NCBI RefSeq assembly: GCF_017656155.1
Contig: NZ_JACDOH010000001.1
Location: forward strand, 248,001 to 312,000
Direction: 5' to 3'
From: Thermosyntropha sp.
GTDB lineage: Bacteria > Bacillota > Syntrophomonadia > Syntrophomonadales > Syntrophomonadaceae
DNA: 64,000 nt
Shown here: positions 51,511 through 60,706 of the stretch, in pieces
How the letters are laid out: every line of letters begins with the position of its first letter
Numbering within the stretch: position 1 is the first letter of the stretch
The notes under the pieces: generated by a model
Databases searched by the model: none
What the model was told of the DNA's origin: nothing
What the model saw: the letters and a program-made list of their open reading frames with translations, nothing else
Program-made: the position numbers and the translations under genes

Positions 51511-52509
51511 TTGAAACGATTGCTCGGCGTCTTACTCGTTATTTTTTTTGTTTTTTCTCTAACCGGCTGTCAGAACGAAGTAGAATCCTCAAAAAAACGG
51601 TTTAATGTAGCAGTTGAATATACTGACCATGCGGCTGCTTTTTACCTGGCACGGGGAATGAACCTTTTTAGCAATGCCGGACTTGATATTGATGAAGTGA
51701 AGATGTACGCCAGCGGAGTAGGTGTAGCTGCAGCTTTTGCACGGGGAGAATTTGATGCTGGCTATATGTGTTTAGTTCCTGCTATTTATACTTATGTTAA
51801 TGGCGAAGTTCCCATAAAAATAATTGCCGGAACCCATAAAGACGGATATGGATTAGTTGTAAATGAGGCTAAAATAAAGGAAATGAAAGATTTAGAAAGA
51901 GATGATGTATTGCTTGCCAACGGCCGTGAAGGAACTGTGACTGATTTTTTGCAGAGAGTTTTAATAGAAAAAGAAAATCTTAACCGGGAAAAAATTATGC
52001 AACACACTGTGCGCATGAATGCTGCCAAACAGCTTATGGCTCTGAAGAGCGGTCGGGTGGATGCTGTTTTTGTTCCGGAGCATTTTGCGACTATGGCTGC
52101 TTCCTTTCCGGGTATGAAAATGCTTTTTAAAAGCCAGGATATTTGGCCTGATATGCAGGGGAGCGTCCTGGTAGTTACCGAGGATTTGTACCGTAATCAT
52201 CCAGAAATAGTAAAAAAACTAAGAGAAATTAACCGGAAGAGCCTCGAGTTTATAAATAAAAACCCTGACAAAGCAGCAGAGATTATCGCGGCTGATTTGA
52301 ATACAGGGGAAGAAATGGTAAAAGAAGAGATGAAAACGCCGGAGGCCGAACTTAAAGTAACACCTGGGCTTGTTCGTTCTTCGTTGGCTAATATGAGATG
52401 TACAGAAGATATCAAAATAGAAGAAATTCAGGCAGTTATAGATAAAATGTATGCCATGGGATATATAACAAAATCATTTGATGCTAAAGAAATTGTTGCT
52501 TATGAGTAG
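51511..52509 (+). CDS. NMT1/SsuA-type ABC transporter substrate-binding lipoprotein
   Basis: 332 aa. TTG start after GGGAGGAG; the ATG at 51487 would put the binding site inside the gene. Lipobox FSLTGCQNE. The fold is that of NMT1/SsuA/TauA proteins (YTDHAAAFYLARGMNLFSNA, then ARGEFDAGYM). Family ligands include sulfonates, nitrate, bicarbonate, riboflavin and thiamine precursors; none can be chosen from sequence. The operon partner DUF364 suggests a metal-related ligand, which is inference. Confidence 0.85.
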   Translation: MKRLLGVLLVIFFVFSLTGCQNEVESSKKRFNVAVEYTDHAAAFYLARGMNLFSNAGLDIDEVKMYASGVGVAAAFARGEFDAGYMCLVPAIYTYVNGEVPIKIIAGTHKDGYGLVVNEAKIKEMKDLERDDVLLANGREGTVTDFLQRVLIEKENLNREKIMQHTVRMNAAKQLMALKSGRVDAVFVPEHFATMAASFPGMKMLFKSQDIWPDMQGSVLVVTEDLYRNHPEIVKKLREINRKSLEFINKNPDKAAEIIAADLNTGEEMVKEEMKTPEAELKVTPGLVRSSLANMRCTEDIKIEEIQAVIDKMYAMGYITKSFDAKEIVAYE

Positions 52510-52526
52510 AAGGTGACTTAAAACGG

Positions 52527-53279
52527 ATGAAGCTAAAGATTGGAAAAAAAGATGTGCTTTTTTTGATACCTGTTATAATATTTCTTTCTTTATGGGAAAT
52601 AGCGGGGAATCTTGCCCATACCCCTTTATTTCCCCCTTTGAGCCGGGTGCTGGCTGAAATGTTTCGCCTTTTAGAAAACGGAATACTTCTTAAAAGTTTG
52701 GAGGCAAGTCTGCTGAGGGTTCTTGCAGGTTATATTTTGGGGAGCCTTTTCGGTCTGTTTATAGGTATTCTTATGGGCATAAGCAGGATTGCCGAGTATG
52801 CTTTAAGGCCTTTGATAAGCATGCTTTTTCCTATTCCTATTTTGGGCTGGCTTCCACTCTTAATGCTCTGGATAGGGATAAATGAGGCTCTACCTATAAC
52901 CCTTATATTTATATGTACTTTTTTTCCGGTGGCCTATAATACCTTTACCGGAATAAGGGAAGTTAAAGCTGAATATATAAAAGCTGCCAGGACATTAGGT
53001 GCTTCTGACTGGTTTATCTTCTGGCATGTAATATTTCCACTGGCTTTGCCTAACATATTTACCGGATTGCGTCTTGAGGCTGGCATGGCATGGCGGTCGG
53101 TAATTGCAGCTGAAATGTTTGCCATTCCAGTTGGGATTGGTGCTTTGCTCATGAACGGGGAAAATTTGATAAGAGTAGACATAATCATGACATGCTTAAT
53201 TGTTTTATCAATTATGTCTGTATTTTTTGAATATATCTTTATATGGCTGGAAAAGAAGACTACCGGAGCCTGGAGGTAA
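52527..53279 (+). CDS. SsuC/TauC-type ABC transporter permease
   Basis: 250 aa, about six membrane helices, with the coupling loop EYIKAARTLGASDWFIFWHV and PNIFTGLRLEAGMAWRSVIA typical of the nitrate/sulfonate/taurine group. It ends two bases before the ATPase start. Confidence 0.87.
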   Translation: MKLKIGKKDVLFLIPVIIFLSLWEIAGNLAHTPLFPPLSRVLAEMFRLLENGILLKSLEASLLRVLAGYILGSLFGLFIGILMGISRIAEYALRPLISMLFPIPILGWLPLLMLWIGINEALPITLIFICTFFPVAYNTFTGIREVKAEYIKAARTLGASDWFIFWHVIFPLALPNIFTGLRLEAGMAWRSVIAAEMFAIPVGIGALLMNGENLIRVDIIMTCLIVLSIMSVFFEYIFIWLEKKTTGAWR

Positions 53280-53281
53280 AA

Positions 53282-53959
53282 ATGGCTTTAATCTGTCTTA
53301 AAAATATTGCCAATTCCTACTGCTTAAAAAACATAAATTTAACTATACAAGATGGAGAACTTATGGTGCTTTTGGGGTCTACCGGTGCAGGTAAAAGCAC
53401 CCTTTTAAATGTTATTGCTGGATTAACTCCGTATGAAGGGGAAGTGTATTTCAACGGACGGAATATGAATTTAATTCCCCCGGAAAAACGCGGAATTGGG
53501 TATCTGTTTCAGGATATTGCTCTTTTTCCTCATCTTTGCGCCTATGACAACATCGCCTTCAGCCTGCGGGCAGCAAAATGTCCAAAAGATGAGGTAAAAA
53601 GAAGGGTTGAAGAGATTATGCAGCTTATGCATATATCTCATCTCAAAGATCGCTACCCCAAAGAGCTTAGCGGTGGAGAAAAACAGAGGGTGGGGCTGGC
53701 TCGTGCCCTGGTTAGGAAACCGGAGATACTTCTCCTCGATGAACCTTTATCTAGCCTTGATCCGGCGACTGCTTGCAGTATTCGCAGAGAACTGAAGCAG
53801 CTCAAAAGAGAACTTAAGCTTACTATACTTTATGTAACCCATAATTATGCAGAAGCGGGGGAATTAGCCGACAGAATTGCTGTTATTATGAATGGGGAGC
53901 TAAAGAGGTTAGGTTCTCCAGAGGAGATTTTAAATAACTTGACAGTCAATCCCAGTTAA
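53282..53959 (+). CDS. SsuB/TauB-type ABC transporter ATPase
   Basis: 225 aa. Walker A GSTGAGKSTLLN, Q-loop YLFQDIALFPHLCAYDNIAF, signature LSGGEKQRVGLARAL, Walker B LLLDEPLSSLDP. ATG 53282 follows TGGAGG; the frame extends back to 53243 within the permease but without a better start. Confidence 0.9.
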   Translation: MALICLKNIANSYCLKNINLTIQDGELMVLLGSTGAGKSTLLNVIAGLTPYEGEVYFNGRNMNLIPPEKRGIGYLFQDIALFPHLCAYDNIAFSLRAAKCPKDEVKRRVEEIMQLMHISHLKDRYPKELSGGEKQRVGLARALVRKPEILLLDEPLSSLDPATACSIRRELKQLKRELKLTILYVTHNYAEAGELADRIAVIMNGELKRLGSPEEILNNLTVNPS

Positions 53960-53971
53960 GGAGGTTAAAAA

Positions 53972-54724
53972 ATGCTGGAAAACCGCCGAAAGAACTTTTT
54001 TGAGGAGTTGAAGAGAGAATTTATCCACCTGGCAGACGCTCTTGGCTTGAAAGAGGCGAAAGTGGAAGTTAAGGCTTCTCCCTTAAAGCCGGAAGATGCC
54101 ATTGGTGCAGTTAAGCGTCAGGACTATGTACTTTTGAAAGGCAAAGAAAAACTCCTTGAAGCTACGGTTATGGGATGCCGGGGACAGGCTTTCACCAGCG
54201 CTCAAGGAGATTTTAAAGGGACTCTGGAAGAAGTTTTGTCTTTTGACTTGGAAAACGACTTTCAGCGTGCGGTATATGTTGCTGTATTAAATGCTATTGC
54301 CCTTTATGCAGGAAAAACTGAAAAAACCGTGCACTGCCGCAATGAGGGACCTGAGCTGTGTGCCCAAAAAGCAGCCGATTATTTTAAGGGAAAATACGGC
54401 AATCCCCGCATCCTTATGGTAGGCTACCAGCCTGCCCTGGCTGAGGCGCTGAATAATGCGGGATTTTCCCTTACTGTATTAGATCTGGATTCTGACAATA
54501 TAGGAAAAAACAAAAACGGGGTATTAATTCAAAACGGGAGAGAAAACTTAAGCGAACATATTGCTTCCTGTGACGTTATATTTGCTACCGGCAGCACTAT
54601 CTGCAACGCAACTATCGACAATTTCTACAATACAGGGAAACCGCTTGTTTTTTTCGGTACCACTGGTGCTGGAGCTGCAGCTTTGCTCGGGATTGAAAGA
54701 TTTTGTCCGGAGTCAATGGCTTGA
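53972..54724 (+). CDS. DUF364 protein (putative heavy-metal chelation family)
   Basis: 250 aa. GYQPALAEALNNAGFSLTVL, DVIFATGSTICNATIDNFYN and FFGTTGAGAAALLGIERFCP are DUF364 features: a Rossmann-like C-terminal domain after an enolase-N-like first domain. The family is annotated as putative heavy-metal chelation from structure only. AAGGAGG precedes the ATG, 13 bases after the ATPase gene, so it belongs to the importer operon. Confidence 0.82.
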   Translation: MLENRRKNFFEELKREFIHLADALGLKEAKVEVKASPLKPEDAIGAVKRQDYVLLKGKEKLLEATVMGCRGQAFTSAQGDFKGTLEEVLSFDLENDFQRAVYVAVLNAIALYAGKTEKTVHCRNEGPELCAQKAADYFKGKYGNPRILMVGYQPALAEALNNAGFSLTVLDLDSDNIGKNKNGVLIQNGRENLSEHIASCDVIFATGSTICNATIDNFYNTGKPLVFFGTTGAGAAALLGIERFCPESMA

Positions 54725-54738
54725 GAAAGATAAAAAAG

Positions 54739-54766
54739 AAAAACCTGGCTATGCCAGGTTTTTCTT
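54739..54766 (+). terminator. terminator of the ABC-DUF364 operon
   Basis: 11-bp perfect stem AAAAACCTGGC/GCCAGGTTTTT with a 3-nt loop and short T tail. Confidence 0.82.
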
Positions 54767-54831
54767 ATTATAAGACAATAGGGCTGAGGATAAAATATAG
54801 CGAAAGAAGAATGAGTTTATGGGGGTTATAA

Positions 54832-55800
54832 ATGAATAACAAAGTTTTAATATTTGTTTTTATTTTGAACTTATTTTCTGTGGCTTTTTCCCTTCCTGTC
54901 CAGGCTGCCCCGGATTTAAACATATCTTCTGATAATAGTCAAAGAATTGTGGTGAATCGTACTGATTTTCCGGTGCTTTATTTTAAAAAACCTAATATAA
55001 GAGGTGAAGCAGTTTATCTCTTAGAGGCAAGGCTTAGGGAGTTGGGATATGATATTTTGCCTGATGGAGTTTATGATGCTGAAACAGAAAAGGCAGTGCG
55101 TTTGTTTCAAATAGCCAATCAACTTGAAGATAGTGGGGTAGTCAATAAGAAGATTTGGCTTGTTTTGATGGAAGAAGATAAGGGTGAGGACTGTTTTACT
55201 AAAGATGAGGAGCAAATGAAAGGGAGAGTTGTAATAGTTATTGATACAGCAACTCGCAGATTAATGCTCTATCAGGATGGAGAAAAGATAGTAAGCTATC
55301 CAGTAGCAGTAGGCAAAAATTCAACTCCATCACCTATTGGAGAATGGAAGATAGTTCATAAATCTTTAAACTGGGGCAATGGATTTGGCACCAGATGGAT
55401 GGGACTTAATGTGCCTTGGGGAATTTACGGGATACATGGCACCAATAAACCAGGTTCAATTGGCAGTTATGCTTCACATGGATGTATACGAATGTTTAAT
55501 CGGGATGTGGAAAAACTTTATCCTCTCATTCCCTGGGGGACTACAGTGAGGATAGTTAACAACGGTAAGATGTATCCTGAAAAAGTAGCACCGAAACCAT
55601 TAAAAAAAGGAAGTTTGGGACAGCAGGTGGTTTATGTACAAGCGAGGCTTAAAGATTTGGGTTATGTTTTTGATCGGGCTGACGGAAGATATGGGAATAT
55701 GACTGAACTGGCAGTTAAATATTTTCAGATAACTCATGGAATTGAACCTACTGGAGAAGTTGATGAAGCTGTTTATCGAGCCTTAGGTTTAATTGATTAA
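54832..55800 (+). CDS. L,D-transpeptidase with two peptidoglycan-binding domains
   Basis: 322 aa, secreted (signal peptide about 1-25, ending VQA). Domain order: PGBD1-like (EARLRELGYDILPDGVYDAE), YkuD catalytic domain (VVIVIDTATRRLMLYQDG, GIYGIHGTN, and the nucleophile in YASHGCIRMFNRD), then a second PGBD1 (VQARLKDLGYVFDRADGRYG). It cross-links or modifies peptidoglycan independently of penicillin-binding proteins. Confidence 0.92.
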   Translation: MNNKVLIFVFILNLFSVAFSLPVQAAPDLNISSDNSQRIVVNRTDFPVLYFKKPNIRGEAVYLLEARLRELGYDILPDGVYDAETEKAVRLFQIANQLEDSGVVNKKIWLVLMEEDKGEDCFTKDEEQMKGRVVIVIDTATRRLMLYQDGEKIVSYPVAVGKNSTPSPIGEWKIVHKSLNWGNGFGTRWMGLNVPWGIYGIHGTNKPGSIGSYASHGCIRMFNRDVEKLYPLIPWGTTVRIVNNGKMYPEKVAPKPLKKGSLGQQVVYVQARLKDLGYVFDRADGRYGNMTELAVKYFQITHGIEPTGEVDEAVYRALGLID

Positions 55801-55808
55801 AAAAAATA

Positions 55809-55852
55809 TTGACATATGCCCATAAACCTTCTACAATTAAAATAGACATATG
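55809..55852 (+). promoter_or_regulatory. DUF5320 gene promoter with duplicated GACATATG boxes
   Basis: TTGACA (55809-55814), 17 bases, TACAAT (55832-55837). GACATATG is present at 55811-55818 and 55845-55852. The first box continues GACATATGCCC exactly as at 48915, and the second begins TAGACATATG in both promoters. This implies common control with the NifX/Mrp operon. Confidence 0.75.
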
Positions 55853-55875
55853 ACCAAAAAAGGGAGGTGTAAAAT

Positions 55876-56151
55876 ATGCCAGGTTTTGATGGAACTGGGC
55901 CTTTAGGCTATGGGCCTATGACAGGCAGAGGTCTTGGCCCCTGCGGCAGAGGGCTTAGAAGAGGTTATTTTGGTTTCGGACGCGGCAGGGGAATAGGGTT
56001 TGGTCGCCGGTTTGGAGGATTTGGTCGCTGGTTCGGAGGGTTTGCAGACCCACGTTTTGTTTATGATTTTAACCTTAAAGATTATAAGAGATATTTAGAA
56101 CAGGAATTAGCAATAGTAAACGAAGAGCTGGCAAAAGAAGAAAAAGAGTAA
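55876..56151 (+). CDS. DUF5320 Gly/Arg/Phe-rich small protein
   Basis: 91 aa. MPGFDGTGPLGYGPMTGRGL opens the DUF5320 family, found beside NifX-like and Mrp-like proteins in anaerobes. The middle is a Gly-Phe-Arg-rich low-complexity run (residues about 24-55); the end is a short charged coiled coil (LEQELAIVNEELAKEEKE). Role unknown. GGGAGGTG precedes the ATG. Confidence 0.85.
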   Translation: MPGFDGTGPLGYGPMTGRGLGPCGRGLRRGYFGFGRGRGIGFGRRFGGFGRWFGGFADPRFVYDFNLKDYKRYLEQELAIVNEELAKEEKE

Positions 56152-56167
56152 TTCCCCCTTAGCTGTT

Positions 56168-56205
56168 AAGGAGCAATCTAATTTTAAGATTGCTCCTTTT
56201 TTTAT
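56168..56205 (+). terminator. terminator after the DUF5320 gene
   Basis: 12-bp perfect stem AAGGAGCAATCT/AGATTGCTCCTT and a long T tract. Confidence 0.9.
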
Positions 56206-56369
56206 TTTTTAAATTTTTTGTAAATATTTTTGCGATATGAAATAAATTTGTTCTTTTCAGAAATTATAATTCGACAGGAAAAAGATGGTTAAAATAATAT
56301 AATTAAACTTATATATTAGAATTATTTATATTAATGTTTTAACGGTTTTCAATACAAGGGGGTGAACTT

Positions 56370-57929
56370 TTGCATATTTGGCTTAATGGTTTTTTAAAAT
56401 CTTTTCATGAAAATTATAATGGTTCAAATATGATGACAGGGATTATGGAAATTCTAGAGTCTTTCTTTCTATTAACTGATGAAGATTTAAATATAATAAA
56501 GGCCAGCCGGGGGGTTAGAAATTTATGGAATGTTGGAAGAGAAAATTTGGAAGGCTTAAGTCTTTTTACCTTACTGTCAGAGGAGGAGTTGAATTTAATA
56601 CAGGAATTGTTGAATTCTTCTGAAAGATGTAAAATTATTCATTTTAAGACTGGAGGGGACAAGCTTAGAAGCTTTAAAATCCATGCCGGTTTTTTAATAG
56701 ATAGTACAGGCCGGGAATATTATGTGTTTTCAGGGGTAGAGATTAGTGATATTTTGTATGAAAAAAATAAAATTGAAGAGGTTAGCTATAGTAAAACTGA
56801 ATTTTTAGCTAATATAAGCCATGAAATCAGAACTTCTTTGGTGGGAATTCTGGGTTTTTGCGAGCTGATGAGACGTGAAGCTTTGAGTATTATGCAAAGG
56901 GAAGGTATAGAAACTGTATATTATTGTGCTAATCAGCTTTTAGGTCTGGTAAATGATGTGCTTAATTTATCTAAAATTGAAGCAGGACAGATTGAGATAA
57001 AGCGGCATGAATTTGATCTTCATAATATGATAAAACAGACTTTTTTATCTTTGTTGCCTCAGTTCAAGAAGAAAGGTTTAGCTTTTAAACTGGTCATATC
57101 TGATGATGTGCCGGAAAGTGTAATAGGTGATGAAATACGCATAAGACAGGTGCTTAACAATCTCTTGATAAATGCAGTTAAGTATACGGACGAAGGGTAT
57201 ATAAAGCTAGAGGTTAAACGGGGAAAAGAGAAATTATATGAAAGCCTGGATTTTAATTTGTGTTTTTTAGTTTGCGATACGGGCAGAGGACTTAAAGCAG
57301 AAGATGTCGAACAGTTATTTAAGCCTTTTGTCCGGATTAATGATTATGGGGAAGAAAACACCGGCACCGGGCTGGGGTTGGCTATAACTAAAGAGCTGGT
57401 AGAAATTATGGGTGGAAGTATATGGTATGAGCCAAATGGAGAAAAGGGATCTATTTTTGCATTTTCTATTCCTTTAAAAAAGGCGAAAAATAGTATAAAA
57501 AATGATTTTGAAAGTAATGATGAAAGTTTAGAAAATAATAAAACCTGTGCTAAAGGCAAAAAGGTTTTGCTGGTTGAGGACATAGCTGTTAACCGAAAGC
57601 TTATAAGCTATATGCTTAAAGATTTGGGGTATGAAGTGATAACTGCGGAAAATGGGCAGAAGTGTCTTGAAGTTTTAAAAACAGAAGTGCCGGATGTTAT
57701 TTTAATGGATATGCAGATGCCAGTTATGGATGGTTATAAAGCTGCTTCTATTATACGGGAAACAGGAAATATATATATACCACTGGTTGCTTTGACGGCT
57801 TATGCTATGGAAGGAGATGTTGAAAAGTGTCGTCAAGCAGGATGCGACTACTACCTCAGCAAGCCTTTTACTCAAGAACAGTTAAAAAATGTTTTAGACG
57901 AGTGTTTTAAATTTAAAGATAGGGTTTGA
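56370..57929 (+). CDS. soluble hybrid histidine kinase with receiver
   Basis: 519 aa, no membrane helix. A PAS-like N-terminal part (about 25-130) precedes HisKA with the phospho-accepting His151 in FLANISHEIRTSLVGILGF. The ATPase domain has N box RQVLNNLLINAVKY, G1 CDTGRGL and G2 TGTGLGLAITKEL. A C-terminal receiver has Asp447 in VILMDMQMPVMDG and Lys in YLSKPF. TTG start after AGGGGGTG. No output protein is adjacent; cheW follows but has its own binding site. Signal unknown. Confidence 0.9.
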   Translation: MHIWLNGFLKSFHENYNGSNMMTGIMEILESFFLLTDEDLNIIKASRGVRNLWNVGRENLEGLSLFTLLSEEELNLIQELLNSSERCKIIHFKTGGDKLRSFKIHAGFLIDSTGREYYVFSGVEISDILYEKNKIEEVSYSKTEFLANISHEIRTSLVGILGFCELMRREALSIMQREGIETVYYCANQLLGLVNDVLNLSKIEAGQIEIKRHEFDLHNMIKQTFLSLLPQFKKKGLAFKLVISDDVPESVIGDEIRIRQVLNNLLINAVKYTDEGYIKLEVKRGKEKLYESLDFNLCFLVCDTGRGLKAEDVEQLFKPFVRINDYGEENTGTGLGLAITKELVEIMGGSIWYEPNGEKGSIFAFSIPLKKAKNSIKNDFESNDESLENNKTCAKGKKVLLVEDIAVNRKLISYMLKDLGYEVITAENGQKCLEVLKTEVPDVILMDMQMPVMDGYKAASIIRETGNIYIPLVALTAYAMEGDVEKCRQAGCDYYLSKPFTQEQLKNVLDECFKFKDRV

Positions 57930-58064
57930 ATAATATAAAATTGAAGTTTTATTTGTTATATTTTAAAGGATTTTATACCCAATATGTTAAATATAATGTA
58001 TATTATAAAATATAAAAGTCTGAATTGTTGTCAAAATGCAGGCTGGATGAGGGAGGGTTTTAAA

Positions 58065-58535
58065 ATGGCTGATGAAATTCAACTGGTGGTGTTTACTTTA
58101 AAACAAGGTGGGACAACTTGTGAATATGGCGTTCCAATAACTAAAGTGCAGGAAATAATCCCTATGACTACTCCTACAAAATTGCCTCAGACTCCTGATT
58201 TTGTAGAAGGAATTATCAATCTGCGTGGTAAGATTATACCTATTATTGATTTAAAGAAAAGGTTTGCCATGGGAGAATCTGAAATTACCAGTGAAAGCCG
58301 TAGTGTAGTAGTAGAGGTGGAAGGGCAAACAGTAGGTATAATTGTAGATGAAGTAAGTGAAGTTTTACGGTTACCGGTAAGCAGTATTGAACCTCCGCCT
58401 GCTGTTATGGGGGGAATTACTGCAGAGTATTTAAAAGGGGTAGGCAAGATCAATGACAGGCTTTTAATTTTGCTTGATATGGATAAGATATTGACTGAAC
58501 AGGAAAAGAAGGAGTTAGCGGAAGTAGGGGAATAA
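58065..58535 (+). CDS. cheW: CheW-like chemotaxis coupling protein
   Basis: 156 aa. FTLKQGGTTCEYGVPITKVQ, FVEGIINLRGKIIPIIDLKK and VGIIVDEVSEVLRLP are the CheW features that link receptors to the CheA kinase. ATG 58065 is preceded by GAGGGAGGG; the extension to 57984 has no support. No cheA in the window. Confidence 0.92.
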   Translation: MADEIQLVVFTLKQGGTTCEYGVPITKVQEIIPMTTPTKLPQTPDFVEGIINLRGKIIPIIDLKKRFAMGESEITSESRSVVVEVEGQTVGIIVDEVSEVLRLPVSSIEPPPAVMGGITAEYLKGVGKINDRLLILLDMDKILTEQEKKELAEVGE

Positions 58536-58559
58536 AAAATAGTTTCAAAGAGGCACCCT

Positions 58560-58595
58560 GCCCTGGAATCTAAAAGGTTTCGGGGCTATTATTTT
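58560..58595 (+). terminator. possible terminator after cheW
   Basis: Stem GCCCTGGAA/TTTCGGGGC with two G:U pairs, followed by a T-rich stretch. Confidence 0.45.
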
Positions 58596-58684
58596 TGCAG
58601 TATAATTACATATAAATTTTGGAGATTATTACCTCTTATTGGATAAACTAAACTTAGCTTTAATCTTAATATAGGTGGTATTAT

Positions 58685-59098
58685 ATGTTAATAGGTATAG
58701 ATATAGTAGATATTGAAAGGGTAAAAAAAGCGGTTGAAAGGAATCCGCGTTTTTTAAAACGGGTTTTTACTCCGAATGAACTAGAATACTGTATGGGAAA
58801 AAATAATCCATATCCTTCGCTGGCAGCAAGGTTTGCGGCTAAAGAAGCTTTGCGTAAACTGCATCCTTTTTTTTCTAAAGGTATTAAGTTTCACGAAGTG
58901 GAAGTAGTTCGAGACAGTGGTGGAAGACCGAACATAGTTTTATATGGCAATGCTTTGCTTAAAAAAAGACAGGCAGGGATAGAAAATTTATCTTTAAGCC
59001 TTTCACATGCAAAGTATCAGGCGGTAGCTGCTGTGATAGCTACGAAAGGAGTGGGGGAAAATGAAGATTTTGAAAGCAGCGGAGATGAAAGAAATTGA
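58685..59098 (+). CDS. acpS: holo-[acyl-carrier-protein] synthase
   Basis: 137 aa. MLIGIDIVDIERVKKAVERN (Mg-binding Asp), FTPNELEYC, ARFAAKEALRKL (catalytic Glu/Lys), and LSLSHAKYQAVAAVIA. Transfers the phosphopantetheine arm from CoA to ACP. Its 3' end overlaps the next gene by 38 bases, an acpS-nnr order common in Firmicutes. Confidence 0.94.
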   Translation: MLIGIDIVDIERVKKAVERNPRFLKRVFTPNELEYCMGKNNPYPSLAARFAAKEALRKLHPFFSKGIKFHEVEVVRDSGGRPNIVLYGNALLKKRQAGIENLSLSLSHAKYQAVAAVIATKGVGENEDFESSGDERN

Positions 59099-60614
59099 TA
59101 AACGAGCAAGCAGCGAATACGGAATTCCAAGCATTGTCCTGATGGAGAATGCGGGAATAAGAACAGTTGAAGTTATTGAAGAAGTATTAGGTGATATAAG
59201 AGAGAAGAAGGTAGTTGTTGTAGCTGGAAAAGGAAATAATGGCGGAGATGGGCTGGTTATAGCAAGGCAGCTTATAAACGGCGGGGCAAGAGTCGAAACA
59301 TTTTTACTGGGTGAAGAAAAAGAACTTACTGTAGATACCAGGATAAACTATGAAGTTTTACAAAAAATGAAAGGAAGTATTTATCCTCTGTTAACACCAG
59401 ATCATTTGCAGATATTTAAAAACAGCCTTCTCAATGCGGATTTAATAGTTGATAGCATTTACGGAATAGGATTTAAGGGAAGTTTGGGTGATTTTGAAGC
59501 TGAAGTTGTGAATATTATAAACAGAAGCAGGTCTTTAGTAGTGGCGGTAGATATACCTTCAGGGATAGAGGCTGATACAGGGAAGGTACATAATACAGCG
59601 GTAAAAGCTCATCGGACGGTAACTTTTGCTGCTCTCAAGTTAGGGCTTATTTTGGAACCGGGGCATAGTTTTGCAGGCAACATAACAGTTGCTGACATAT
59701 CTATACCCCGAGGACTTGTTGATAATGATGACTTAAAGAATAATCTTATTACCAGGGAAATGATAAAACCGTACATAAATAAGAGCAATCCTGAATCGCA
59801 CAAAGGCACTTATGGACATGCACTGGTAATAGGAGGAACAGCAGGAATGACCGGGGCTGTAAGTATGGCTTCTTATGCAGCTTTGCGCACCGGTGCTGGA
59901 TTGGTAACAGCTGCGGTTCCCGAGTCTTTACTCCCTGTTGTAGCCAGTATGCGTTCCGAAGTTATGACGGCTCCGCTTTCTGAGACGGCACAGTCTACAA
60001 TTGCCTTAGAGGCTATACCTGCTATTGAAAATCTATTGGGAACAGCTTCAGTTTGTGCAATAGGCTGTGGTATGTCACGTTATATGGAGGCCAAGTCTGT
60101 CTTGCGCTTTGTTTTAGAAAAATCAGGAGTGCCTCTGGTTATAGATGCTGATGGGCTTAATGCCTTATCTGAAGATGTAAGTATGCTTGCTAGTCGCCAA
60201 GTGCCAGTAGTTTTAACTCCTCATCCGGGGGAAATGGCAAGGCTTATTAAAAAAAGCATAAAGGAGATTCAGGTTAACCGCCTGGAGATTGCTCGGGAAT
60301 TTGCAGAAAAGTGGCAGGTAACTCTGGTTTTGAAAGGCAATAAAACGATAGTAGCCCTTCCTTCAGGTGATGCATATATAAATATGACGGGGAATCCAGG
60401 AATGGGTACTGCAGGTAGTGGAGATGTCCTATGCGGTGTCATTGCTGGACTTATTGCGCAGGGGTTAAATCCGCAAATAGCATCGATAGTTGGAGTATAT
60501 GTTCATGGCTTGGCCGGGGATTTAGCAGCTGAAGCAAAAGGAGAGCGTGGCCTTGTAGCTGGTGATATAATAGAGTTTGTTCCTGAAGTTTTGAAACAGA
60601 TGGAGTTATCTTAA
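59061..60614 (+). CDS. nnr: bifunctional NAD(P)HX epimerase/dehydratase
   Basis: 517 aa. The N-terminal YjeF epimerase domain (PSIVLMENAGIRTVEVIEEV, VVAGKGNNGGDGLVIARQL, AVDIPSGIEADTG) is fused to the C-terminal ribokinase-like dehydratase (GTYGHALVIGGTAGMTGAVS, VIDADGLNAL, LTPHPGEMARL, GNPGMGTAGSGDVLCGVIAG). It repairs hydrated NADH and NADPH. GTGGGGG before the ATG lies within acpS. Confidence 0.94.
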   Translation: MKILKAAEMKEIDKRASSEYGIPSIVLMENAGIRTVEVIEEVLGDIREKKVVVVAGKGNNGGDGLVIARQLINGGARVETFLLGEEKELTVDTRINYEVLQKMKGSIYPLLTPDHLQIFKNSLLNADLIVDSIYGIGFKGSLGDFEAEVVNIINRSRSLVVAVDIPSGIEADTGKVHNTAVKAHRTVTFAALKLGLILEPGHSFAGNITVADISIPRGLVDNDDLKNNLITREMIKPYINKSNPESHKGTYGHALVIGGTAGMTGAVSMASYAALRTGAGLVTAAVPESLLPVVASMRSEVMTAPLSETAQSTIALEAIPAIENLLGTASVCAIGCGMSRYMEAKSVLRFVLEKSGVPLVIDADGLNALSEDVSMLASRQVPVVLTPHPGEMARLIKKSIKEIQVNRLEIAREFAEKWQVTLVLKGNKTIVALPSGDAYINMTGNPGMGTAGSGDVLCGVIAGLIAQGLNPQIASIVGVYVHGLAGDLAAEAKGERGLVAGDIIEFVPEVLKQMELS

Positions 60615-60706
60615 ATAATATAATATCAGATCCTGGTGAATATTATGGTATGCCAAGTTTTATAATTGATAATAAATAATGAATATTCAGGAAAGAAGGG
60701 GAATAT

